Source: Chromohalobacter israelensis (lineage in GTDB: Bacteria > Pseudomonadota > Gammaproteobacteria > Pseudomonadales > Halomonadaceae). Taken from it: a stretch of DNA of 64,000 nucleotides. The notes beneath the pieces are model-generated. The model was not told the origin of the DNA, made no database searches, and was given only the letters and a program-made list of their open reading frames with translations. The translations under genes and the position numbers were made by a program. The stretch is from NCBI GenBank assembly GCA_000761475.1, contig JQNW01000010.1:36789-100788 (forward strand). Direction: 5' to 3'. Numbering within the stretch: position 1 is the first letter of the stretch; the number at the start of each line of letters is the position of its first letter. Below are positions 7,069 to 14,616 of this stretch, one piece after another.

Positions 7069-7986
7069 ATGAGTGAACAGGCGATGGATCCGGCTAGCGC
7101 ACCGTTGTATCCGATCCGCGAGGTCTCTCGGCTGACCGGCGTCAATTCCGTGACCTTGCGCGCCTGGGAGCGGCGCTACGGCCTGATTCGCCCGCAGCGC
7201 ACCCCCAAGGGGCACCGCCTCTATGCACGCGAGGACATACAACGCGTCGAGCGTATCCTGCAATGGCTCAATCGCGGCGTTCCCGTCAGCCAGGTACGCG
7301 ACCTGCTCGAGCAGTCCGAACCGGCGGCCAACGACGCGCCGCCCCCCGACATCAGCGACTGGGAGAGTCAGCGGCAGCAGTTGCTCCAGGCCGTCGACAC
7401 GCTGGATGGCGAATTGCTGGAGACGCTCTTCAATCGCAGCATGGCGCTTTATCCCACCAGCGTGTGCATCGCCGAGCTGTGGCAGCCGGTGGTCGATCGA
7501 CTCGAGGAGCGCTGGAGCGACCAGTTCGGTGCCGAACTGCAGCGGCGTCAGCTGGAAAGCTTCCTGCGCACCCGAATCGGCATGCGCCTCTATCACGCCA
7601 ACCACGTGACGGGGGGCGCCCGGCTACTGCTGGTGCGCCTGCCTGAAGAGCGCGATCTGCTGCGCACGCTGCTGCTCGCCCTCGCCGCTTCGGCATCGGG
7701 CTTTCGTGTCGAATGGCTGGAAACCGACTTGCCGATCAACGAGCTGGCGCTTGCCGTGGAACGCTTCAAGGTGGATGCCCTGGTGATGACCAGCGGCCAT
7801 GCCGAACGCAGCGACCTCATTCGTCGTCAGTTGCCGCGTCTGGGCGAACAGCTCGATGTTCCCCTGTGCCTGGTCGGACCGGTGACGCGCATCCGGGGGG
7901 CGGAGCTGGAAAACACCCAGGTCGCGTCGCTGGGTGACGATCTGCCCGCCGCGCTCAGCCGCTTGCACGGGCTGCTGGGCCGCTGA
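7069..7986 (+). CDS. MerR/LitR-family transcriptional regulator lacking B12-ligand residues
   Basis: Encodes 305 residues. A winged-helix MerR DNA-binding domain occupies ~10-80 (YPIREVSRLTGVNSVTLRAW, then RRYGLIRPQRTPKGHRLY). A helical plus Rossmann-like region follows, laid out like the cobalamin-binding half of CarH/LitR. The usual W-x9-EH block is WSDQFGAELQRR (W149), without EH, and the D-x-H-x-x-G lower ligand is replaced by PEERDLL (192-198), with no histidine. This matches class II LitR regulators, which act in light responses without adenosylcobalamin. The ATG at 7069 has CAGGAGG 12 bases upstream; longer in-frame starts are unlikely. It heads the photolyase gene string, 28 bases before phr. 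Confidence 0.85.
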   Translation: MSEQAMDPASAPLYPIREVSRLTGVNSVTLRAWERRYGLIRPQRTPKGHRLYAREDIQRVERILQWLNRGVPVSQVRDLLEQSEPAANDAPPPDISDWESQRQQLLQAVDTLDGELLETLFNRSMALYPTSVCIAELWQPVVDRLEERWSDQFGAELQRRQLESFLRTRIGMRLYHANHVTGGARLLLVRLPEERDLLRTLLLALAASASGFRVEWLETDLPINELALAVERFKVDALVMTSGHAERSDLIRRQLPRLGEQLDVPLCLVGPVTRIRGAELENTQVASLGDDLPAALSRLHGLLGR

Positions 7987-8014
7987 TTCGTACCACCGCG
8001 TCAGGAAAATTGGC

Positions 8015-9436
8015 ATGTCCGACTTGCAGATGGTCTGGTTCCGCAGCGACCTGCGGACTCTCGACAACCGAGCGCTGAGCGCCGCCGCCGAACGCGGTCC
8101 GGTCATCGCCGTGTTTCTGACCAGCATTCCCCAATGGCAGCGGCACGATCACGGCGCCAACAAGATCGACTTCTGGCTGCGCGGCGTGGCCGCGCTTCGC
8201 GAACACCTCTCGGGCCTCAACATTCCCCTGTTGCAGCGCCGCATCGAGACCTACGACGAAGCCCCCGATGCCCTGCTGAAACTGGCGCATCAACACGGTG
8301 TGACCGCTCTGCATTTCAACCGCGAGTATCCGCTCAACGAACGACGCCGGGACGCAGCGGTGGAGCGCGCCTTCCACGATGCCGGAATCGCGGTGACCGG
8401 ACATACCGATGCCGTGGCCTATGCACCGGGCGAGTTGCTCACGGGCAAGGGCGAGCCTTACAGCGTGTTCACGCCTTTCGCCAAGGCCTGGCATCGTCAG
8501 CTCGAAGGGCACCGCCTCGCCCTGACGCACGCACCGGCACCGCAGACCAGGCTCGCCATCGAAGCCGACCCGGCCCCCTCTCGCGAGCTTCCCGACGCGT
8601 GCGACACACCGCTCGACGCGTCACGCTGGCCGGCGGGCCAGGAGGAAGCCGGCGACCGTCTCGAACGTTTTCTGCGCTTCCGTGGACGCCACTACCGACG
8701 CCAGCGCGATTTCCCGGCGCTGCCCGGTACCAGCGAGCTCTCGCCATACCTGGCGCTGGGCATGCTCTCGCATCGCCAGTGCCTGCAGGCGGTCATGGGC
8801 GACAACGACGGCCATCTGGCCGATGGCGACGCTGGTCTCACGGCCTGGGCCAACGAGCTGATATGGCGCGAATTCTACCTGCATATCGCCGCCAGCTTTC
8901 CCGACATCAGCCGCCATCGTCCGTTTCAATCGCATACCCGCGACCTGGCATGGCGCGACGACGATGCCGGCTTTCGCGCCTGGTGCGAAGGGCGTACAGG
9001 GTATCCGCTGGTCGATGCCGCAATGCGCCAGCTCGTCCAGTGCGGGTGGATGCACAATCGCCTGCGCATGGTGACGGCAATGTTCTTGTCCAAGCACCTG
9101 CTGATCGACTGGCGGCGCGGCGAAGCCTTTTTCATGCGACATCTCGTCGACGGCGACTTCGCTTCCAACAACGGCGGCTGGCAGTGGGCTGCCTCCACCG
9201 GTACCGATGCCGCGCCATATTTTCGAATCTTCAATCCCACCACCCAGGCGGAACGCTTCGACCCCGAGGGCCGCTTCATCGCGCACTGGCTTCCCGAGCT
9301 GACTCCCCTTGCCGTCAAGTCGCGCTTCTTCCCCAGCGAAGCGCAACGTCGCGACACCGGCTACCCCCTCCCCATCGTCGACCACAAGGCGGCCCGACAG
9401 CGCGCCCTGGATGCGTTCAAGTCACTATCGAGCTGA
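8015..9436 (+). CDS. phrB: Deoxyribodipyrimidine photolyase (class I CPD photolyase)
   Basis: Encodes 473 residues, the usual length for E. coli-type PhrB. It repairs cyclobutane pyrimidine dimers using blue light, FADH- and an antenna chromophore. The N-terminal antenna domain starts MSDLQMVWFRSDLRTLDN. The FAD/DNA-binding half shows WANELIWREFYLHI, GYPLVDAAMRQL, WMHNRLRMVTAMFLSKHLL and DGDFASNNGGWQWAAS, the photolyase signatures with the electron-transfer tryptophans. The start at 8015 follows CAGGA and directly begins the Rossmann strand. It lies 28 bases behind the LitR-like regulator, a pairing common in light-induced operons. Confidence 0.97.
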   Translation: MSDLQMVWFRSDLRTLDNRALSAAAERGPVIAVFLTSIPQWQRHDHGANKIDFWLRGVAALREHLSGLNIPLLQRRIETYDEAPDALLKLAHQHGVTALHFNREYPLNERRRDAAVERAFHDAGIAVTGHTDAVAYAPGELLTGKGEPYSVFTPFAKAWHRQLEGHRLALTHAPAPQTRLAIEADPAPSRELPDACDTPLDASRWPAGQEEAGDRLERFLRFRGRHYRRQRDFPALPGTSELSPYLALGMLSHRQCLQAVMGDNDGHLADGDAGLTAWANELIWREFYLHIAASFPDISRHRPFQSHTRDLAWRDDDAGFRAWCEGRTGYPLVDAAMRQLVQCGWMHNRLRMVTAMFLSKHLLIDWRRGEAFFMRHLVDGDFASNNGGWQWAASTGTDAAPYFRIFNPTTQAERFDPEGRFIAHWLPELTPLAVKSRFFPSEAQRRDTGYPLPIVDHKAARQRALDAFKSLSS

Positions 9437-9481
9437 GCGGGCACTTGCTTCACTGACACTTTATCCAGCCACGGGGGCAAC

Positions 9482-9928
9482 ATGAGCCAAGACACCGCAC
9501 TGGCGACCTTTTGTCGTGTCTTTGAAAAATTGGACAAGAGGTGTACAAGGACCCTCGAAAACCTCTACACTGAAGACGTGCAATTCACCGACCCGTTACA
9601 TCACATCGAGGGCCGCGATCTCCTGATGCGTTATTACGAGGACATGCTGGCCAATGTCCAGACATGCCGGTTCGAAGTGACGCAGCGTTTTCGCGAGGGC
9701 GACGATGCCTTGCTGGTCTGGACGCTGCACCTGGCACATCCCCGGCTCGCCCGCGGGCGAACGGTGCGCATCTCGGGGTGCTCGCAGCTGACGTTTCGCG
9801 GTGATCGGGTCTGCCGGCATCGAGACCATTTCGACGCCGGTGCAATGCTCTACGAACACGTTCCCCTACTCGGAACGATGATTCGCTGGCTCAAGCGGCG
9901 CGTGGACCCGGTGCGCCATTCGCGCTAG
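9482..9928 (+). CDS. SnoaL/NTF2-like protein
   Basis: Encodes 148 residues with the pattern of the nuclear-transport-factor-2-like superfamily: helix LATFCRVFEKLDKRCTRTL, then LYTEDVQFTDPLHHIEG, and later DALLVWTLHLAHPRL and GCSQLTFRGDRVCRHRDHFD. Such proteins form a cone-shaped pocket and often act as small isomerases or binding partners. A homologue commonly accompanies photolyase and CFA-synthase-like genes. It is 45 bases after phrB on the same strand and 41 bases before the SDR. Catalytic activity cannot be inferred. Confidence 0.82.
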   Translation: MSQDTALATFCRVFEKLDKRCTRTLENLYTEDVQFTDPLHHIEGRDLLMRYYEDMLANVQTCRFEVTQRFREGDDALLVWTLHLAHPRLARGRTVRISGCSQLTFRGDRVCRHRDHFDAGAMLYEHVPLLGTMIRWLKRRVDPVRHSR

Positions 9929-9969
9929 GCATCCCGCGCCTCATGCGCGAGGTATCTGGAGGAGAGCCC

Positions 9970-10764
9970 ATGGCAACCCCACTGGCGGCACCCCAACGTA
10001 TCTGGCTGACCGGCGCCACGTCCGGTATCGGCGAAGCTCTGGCCAAGCGGCTGTTGCAAGACGGGCACCGCGTGGCCCTGACGGCGCGCCGGCGCGACGC
10101 CCTGGAAGCCCTCGCGGCGCCCTTCGATAATGCGCTGGTGGTCCCCGCCGACCTCACCGACCGGGCCTCGGTCCGCGAGGCCGGAGAGCGTATCGCGGCC
10201 GTCTTTGGCGGACTCGAGCTGGCCCTGCTCAACGCCGGCACCTGTGAGTATCTGGATGCACGTCACTTCGATATCGATCTCGTCGAGCGCGTGTTGACCA
10301 CCAACCTGCACGGCACCCTGTATGCCGTGGATGCCGCCCTGCCGCTGCTCCGTCGGGCTCGAGACGTGCATCGGCGCCCTCAGCTGGCGGCCGTTTCCAG
10401 TGCCTCGGCGTATTTTCCGCTGCCGCGTGCCGAAGCCTATGGGGCCTCCAAGGCCGCGATCAGCTATTTCCTCGCGTCCCTGCGCCTCGACCTGGCGGCG
10501 GAAGGAATCGGCGTCAGCCTTATCCACCCCGGTTTCGTGCGCACGCCGCTGACCGAGCGCAACGACTTTCCCATGCCCATGCGCGTCGAGGTCGACGAGG
10601 CCGTGGAAGCGATTCTGCGCGGCCTGGAAAAACGCTCGCTGGACATTCACTTCCCGCGTCGCTTCACCTGGCTGGTCAAGCTGGCGGGCATACTGCCGCC
10701 CGTACTACGCCACCGCCTGGGGCTGCGGCTCACGCGCAATGCCGATACGGAGGGCTGCTCATGA
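9970..10764 (+). CDS. Short-chain dehydrogenase/reductase
   Basis: Encodes 264 residues. The cofactor motif TGATSGIGEALAKRL lies near residue 13, LLNAGTCEY is the NAG motif, and the catalytic Ser-Tyr-Lys set is in VSSASAYF and YGASKAAISYF. HPGFVRTPLTERN follows, as in classical SDRs. The ATG at 9970 is preferred because GGAGGAGAG is immediately upstream; the frame is open to 9943. The stop codon overlaps the start of the next gene (ATGA at 10761-10764), so translation is probably coupled. Substrate unknown; context suggests a fatty-acyl or lipid intermediate (inference). Confidence 0.9.
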   Translation: MATPLAAPQRIWLTGATSGIGEALAKRLLQDGHRVALTARRRDALEALAAPFDNALVVPADLTDRASVREAGERIAAVFGGLELALLNAGTCEYLDARHFDIDLVERVLTTNLHGTLYAVDAALPLLRRARDVHRRPQLAAVSSASAYFPLPRAEAYGASKAAISYFLASLRLDLAAEGIGVSLIHPGFVRTPLTERNDFPMPMRVEVDEAVEAILRGLEKRSLDIHFPRRFTWLVKLAGILPPVLRHRLGLRLTRNADTEGCS

Positions 10765-12086
10765 GCACTCCCCGTTCACGCATCGCCGTGGTCGGCGGCG
10801 GCATCTCGGGCATGGCCTGCGCGCACTATCTCGCTCAGCGCCATGCGGTCACGCTGTTCGAGGCCAACGAGCGCCTTGGGGGACACACCGCCACCGTCGA
10901 TGTCGAGGTAAACGGCCATCAGCATGCGATCGATACCGGCTTCATCGTCTTCAACGATCGCACCTATCCGCATTTCCAGCGCCTGCTGGCGCAGCTGGGC
11001 GTTCCGATGCAGCCCACCGAAATGAGCTTCTCGGTGCATGCCGTCAACGAGGATTTCGAATACAACGGCCACACGCTGAACACTCTGTTCGCGCAGCGTC
11101 GCAATCTGCTCCGGCCGCGTTTCTACGCCATGCTGCGCGATATCCTGCGCTTCAACCGCCAGGCGGTACGCGACCTGGAGCGCGATGCCCTGCCGAGCAC
11201 CCTGACGCTGGGCGAGTACCTCACGCGCGGGGGCTATGGCCTGGACTTCCAGCGCCGCTACCTGCTGCCCATGGGCGCCGCCATCTGGTCCGCCAGCGAG
11301 CACGACATGGCCCATTTCCCGCTCGTCTCCTTCGTGCGCTTCTTTCATCATCACGGCCTGCTGTCGGTGAACAATCGCCCGCAGTGGTACACGCTGCCCG
11401 GCGGCTCACGGCAGTACATCGCTCCGCTGACATCGTCCTATGCCGCCAACATCAGACTTGCGAGCCCGGTATGGCACATCGTGCGCGATGCCAGGGGCGT
11501 GACGCTGACCACGCCACGCGGCGAGGAGCGCTTCGACCAGGTGGTACTCGCCTGCCACAGCGATCAGGCCCTGGCGATGCTCGCCGCGCCCAGTGCCGCG
11601 GAGCGCGAGATCCTCGAGGCCCTGCCGTACCAGGACAACCAGGTCGTGCTGCATACCGATACCCGCCTGCTGCCGCGCCGACAGCGCGCCCGCGCGAGCT
11701 GGAACTACCGCATCGACGGCCGCGCCGACGACGCGCGCGTGTCGGTGACCTACGACATGAACCGCCTGCAACGCCTGACGAGCGAAACACCGTTTTGCGT
11801 GACGCTCAACGACAGCGAGGTCATCGACCCCGACTGCATGCTGCGTCGCTTCACCTACCGTCACCCACGCTTCACGGTGGCCGGCGCCGCCGCGCAACGG
11901 CGCCATGCGGAAATTTCCGGGACGCACCGGCGCACTCATTTCTGCAGCGCATACTGGCGTCATGGCTTTCATGAGGATGGCGTCTGGAGCGCCCTGCGAG
12001 TCGCCCGAGCACTGGGCTGCGACGAACCCGGCGCACCCGCGACGACCTCCGTTCCGTACACCGAGCAGACCGAGGAACCGGCATGA
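10761..12086 (+). CDS. FAD-dependent amine-oxidase-like protein (COG2907 type)
   Basis: Encodes 441 residues. The N-terminal FAD-binding motif is IAVVGGGISGMACAHYLA, then FEANERLGGHTATVD, typical of the flavin amine oxidase/phytoene desaturase superfamily. It also has IDTGFIVFNDRTYPHFQRLL, AIWSASEHDMAHFP and a C-terminal FCSAYWRHGFHEDG in place of the usual C-terminal FAD block. Members of this subgroup accompany DUF1365 and CFA-synthase-like genes. In alphaproteobacteria a relative has been linked to furan fatty acid synthesis (recalled, not checked). It overlaps both neighbours by four bases. Confidence 0.88.
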   Translation: MSTPRSRIAVVGGGISGMACAHYLAQRHAVTLFEANERLGGHTATVDVEVNGHQHAIDTGFIVFNDRTYPHFQRLLAQLGVPMQPTEMSFSVHAVNEDFEYNGHTLNTLFAQRRNLLRPRFYAMLRDILRFNRQAVRDLERDALPSTLTLGEYLTRGGYGLDFQRRYLLPMGAAIWSASEHDMAHFPLVSFVRFFHHHGLLSVNNRPQWYTLPGGSRQYIAPLTSSYAANIRLASPVWHIVRDARGVTLTTPRGEERFDQVVLACHSDQALAMLAAPSAAEREILEALPYQDNQVVLHTDTRLLPRRQRARASWNYRIDGRADDARVSVTYDMNRLQRLTSETPFCVTLNDSEVIDPDCMLRRFTYRHPRFTVAGAAAQRRHAEISGTHRRTHFCSAYWRHGFHEDGVWSALRVARALGCDEPGAPATTSVPYTEQTEEPA

Positions 12087-12868
12087 GCCAGGAGGCACAC
12101 GTCCGGCACCCCGTCACGCATAGCCGTGTGGCCTGGGGCACGCTTCGTCATCGGCGTTTCACGCCTCGCCCGCATGCCTTCACCTACCGCATGTGGATGG
12201 CGTGGCTGGATCTCGACGAACTGCCCGCCCTGTTCGATGCATTGCCAGGGTTCAGCGCTCGACGCATGGCCCTGGCCCGCTTTCGTCGCGAGGACTATCT
12301 GGGCCCTGTCCGACTGCCGCTCAAGACGGCGGTTCGCCAGCGGCTCCATGCAGAGCTCGGCGAGCTCCCCGACGGTCCCATTCGAATGCTCACGCAGTTG
12401 CGTCTCTGCGGTGTGGGATTCAACCCCATCACGCTGTACTACGCCCATGATCGCGAGGAACGCCTGTGCGCGATCCTCGGTGAGGTAACCAACACGCCAT
12501 GGCGGGAACGCCAGGTCTATGCCAGTCGCGTGACACCGACACGCCATGTCCACGCTGCGCACTTCGACAAGGCCCTGCACGTCTCGCCGTTCAACCCCAT
12601 GGACATGCGCTATCGCTGGCGTTTCAACACCCCCGGCGCGCACCTCTCGATGCACATGGATGTCTGGCGCGACGCCACGCGTCACTTCGACGCCACCCTG
12701 ACACTGACGTTTGCGCCGTCCGGCCGGCGTGCCTGGCTTGCGGCCCTGGCGCGAGCGCCCTGGATGAGCCTCAAGACACTGGCCGCCATCCACTTCGAGG
12801 CCATGCGCCTGTGGTGCAAACGTGTCCCGCTTTTTTCGCACCCACGTCGCGAGGAGAAGTCGCCGTGA
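12083..12868 (+). CDS. DUF1365 family protein
   Basis: Encodes 261 residues with the family hallmarks: WGTLRHRRFTPRPHAFTYRMW at the N-terminus (HRRFTPRPHAF is the conserved start block), a central RLCGVGFNPITLYYAHD, EVTNTPWRER, and HVSPFNPMDMRYRW. The biochemical role of DUF1365 is not established. It almost always sits between a FAD amine-oxidase-like gene and a CFA-synthase-like gene, as here. It starts within ATGA shared with the upstream stop and ends within GTGA shared with the next gene, so the three are probably translationally coupled. Confidence 0.9.
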   Translation: MSQEAHVRHPVTHSRVAWGTLRHRRFTPRPHAFTYRMWMAWLDLDELPALFDALPGFSARRMALARFRREDYLGPVRLPLKTAVRQRLHAELGELPDGPIRMLTQLRLCGVGFNPITLYYAHDREERLCAILGEVTNTPWRERQVYASRVTPTRHVHAAHFDKALHVSPFNPMDMRYRWRFNTPGAHLSMHMDVWRDATRHFDATLTLTFAPSGRRAWLAALARAPWMSLKTLAAIHFEAMRLWCKRVPLFSHPRREEKSP

Positions 12869-14130
12869 CGATGACACACTCCGACACCAGCCCAGGGCGC
12901 TCGCTCGATGCCCGTCTCACACGCTGGCTCAAGCCCCGCCTGCTGCAGCAGCTCGCCACGCTCGACGGTGGCGTGCTGATCGTCGAAGAGGACGGCTGCA
13001 CGCACCGTCTCGGGCGGGGCGGCCCTTTGACGGCCCGGCTTCGCATCCACGATCCGCGCGCGTGGCGACGCGTTGCCCTGGGCGGCAGTGTCGGCGCGGG
13101 CGAAGCCTACATGGACGGGCTCTGGACATGCGACGACCTGGTCACGCTGATCCGCCTGCTGGCGCGCAACCTGGAACACGTCAACGGCGGCCTGGAAAAA
13201 GGCCCCGCGCGACTGGCCCAGAGCACGCTGAGCGCCCTCAACGCGCTGCGTCGCAACACCACCGCACGTGCCAGGCGGCACATCGCGGCGCACTACGACC
13301 TGGGCAATGACCTGTTCGAGACCTTCCTCGACCGCGAGCATTGGCTCTACTCGAGCGCGATCTTCCCCCACGCAGATGCCAGCCTGGAAGACGCCTCCAC
13401 CTACAAGCTGGACGTCATCCTCGACAAGCTCGACATCGGTCCCGAGCATCACGTACTGGAAATCGGCACGGGCTGGGGCGGGCTGGCGCTCTATGCAGCG
13501 CGCACTCGCGGCTGCCATGTCACCACCACGACCATTTCCGAGGCGCAATACGCGCATACCGCTCGACGCATCCGCGAGGCCGGTCTCGAGGATCGCATCA
13601 CGCTGCTCAAGCAGGATTATCGCGCGCTGGAGGGACGCTACGACCGCCTGGTCTCGGTGGAAATGATCGAGGCCGTGGGACACCAGTATCTGGACACCTA
13701 TCTGGCCACCGTCGACCGACTGCTGAAGGACAACGGCCTGGCCCTGATCCAGGCCATCACCATCCGTGACCAGCGCTATGCCGCCGCCAAGCGCGATGTC
13801 GACTTCATCAAGCGCTACATCTTTCCCGGCGGTTTCCTGCCTTCGCATCAGGCAATGCTCGACAGCATGACACGGCGTACCCAGCTCAACGTGCTCGACC
13901 TCGACGAGATCGGAGCCCACTACGCGCGCACGCTGCGCGAGTGGCGCCAGCGTTTCGAGGCCAGCCTCGAGCGCATCGGCGAACTGGGCTACGACGAACG
14001 CTTCATGCGCATGTGGCGTTACTATCTGTGCTACTGCGAAGGCGGCTTTCTGGAACGTACCATCGGCACTTCGCAATGGTTGCTGGCCAAGCCGGGCAAC
14101 CGTCGCGCGCCGCTCACCGGCGCGCTCTGA
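12865..14130 (+). CDS. cfa: Cyclopropane-fatty-acyl-phospholipid synthase-like methyltransferase
   Basis: Encodes 421 residues (E. coli Cfa has 382). The SAM-binding motif is LEIGTGWGGLALYAA, preceded by HYDLGNDLFETFLD. QDYRALEGRYDRLVSVEMIEAVG, KRYIFPGGFLPS and RMWRYYLCYCEGGFLERTIG are conserved CFA synthase blocks. It should methylate or cyclopropanate unsaturated acyl chains in membrane phospholipids. The GTG at 12865 is chosen because it overlaps the DUF1365 stop as GTGA and has AGGAG 8 bases upstream; ATG at 12871 is the alternative. Neighbours suggest the product may be a further-modified (methylated or furan) fatty acid (inference). Confidence 0.9.
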   Translation: MTMTHSDTSPGRSLDARLTRWLKPRLLQQLATLDGGVLIVEEDGCTHRLGRGGPLTARLRIHDPRAWRRVALGGSVGAGEAYMDGLWTCDDLVTLIRLLARNLEHVNGGLEKGPARLAQSTLSALNALRRNTTARARRHIAAHYDLGNDLFETFLDREHWLYSSAIFPHADASLEDASTYKLDVILDKLDIGPEHHVLEIGTGWGGLALYAARTRGCHVTTTTISEAQYAHTARRIREAGLEDRITLLKQDYRALEGRYDRLVSVEMIEAVGHQYLDTYLATVDRLLKDNGLALIQAITIRDQRYAAAKRDVDFIKRYIFPGGFLPSHQAMLDSMTRRTQLNVLDLDEIGAHYARTLREWRQRFEASLERIGELGYDERFMRMWRYYLCYCEGGFLERTIGTSQWLLAKPGNRRAPLTGAL

Positions 14131-14133
14131 GCC

Positions 14134-14616
14134 ATGCTCGGCAAGGTCGTCAACGCCCTGGCGTTTCAAGTCGGCTGGCTGGCCTGCGTGCTAGGCGGGA
14201 CCTCGTGGGCGATTCCTGCGGTCGGCGTGATCGTGACACTCCACCTGGCATGGCTGGGGCGACCCGGCGAATGGCGCTGGCTGGTGGGCTTCGCGCTGCT
14301 CGGCGCCCTCGTGGACGGCGCCTTGACCTACGCAGGAGGCATGCGGTTTACCGGGAGCGCGGGGCTCCCGCTGTGGTTGTGGCTGCTCTGGCCGCTCTTC
14401 GCGACCACCATCCACCACTCGCTGGCCTGGCTCTGGTCACACCCATGGCTGGCCGTGCTGGGCGGCGTGCTGGATGGCCCCAGTTCCTATCTCGGCGGGG
14501 CACGTCTGGCAGAGGTCACCCTGGCGCCTTGGGCAGTGGCGGTACAAGCCCTGATATGGGGTAGCCTGTGCGGTTGGCTGGCGTTCAGGGCAGCGACACT
14601 TCGGCGTCGCGCCTGA
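14134..14616 (+). CDS. DUF2878 family membrane protein
   Basis: Encodes 160 residues with about four or five hydrophobic helices (VGWLACVLGGTSWAIPAVGV, WLVGFALLGALVDGALTYA, LWLWLLWPLFATTIHHSLAW, VAVQALIWGSLCGWLAF). The layout and the PLFATTIHHSLAWL block match DUF2878, a family of unknown function that trails CFA-synthase-like genes in photolyase clusters. It starts three bases after cfa. Its last 32 bases overlap the 3' end of the convergent GGDEF-EAL gene. Confidence 0.82.
   Translation: MLGKVVNALAFQVGWLACVLGGTSWAIPAVGVIVTLHLAWLGRPGEWRWLVGFALLGALVDGALTYAGGMRFTGSAGLPLWLWLLWPLFATTIHHSLAWLWSHPWLAVLGGVLDGPSSYLGGARLAEVTLAPWAVAVQALIWGSLCGWLAFRAATLRRRA

Noticed and set aside
9524..9547. TGTACA inside the NTF2-like gene (9542-9547)
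   Set aside because: No partner half-site at the 12-base spacing on either side and it lies in coding sequence; not counted as an operator.
12499..12864. N-terminal extension of the CFA-synthase-like frame
   Set aside because: It lies wholly within the DUF1365 gene in another frame and has no homology; GTG at 12865 overlaps the stop and has AGGAG.
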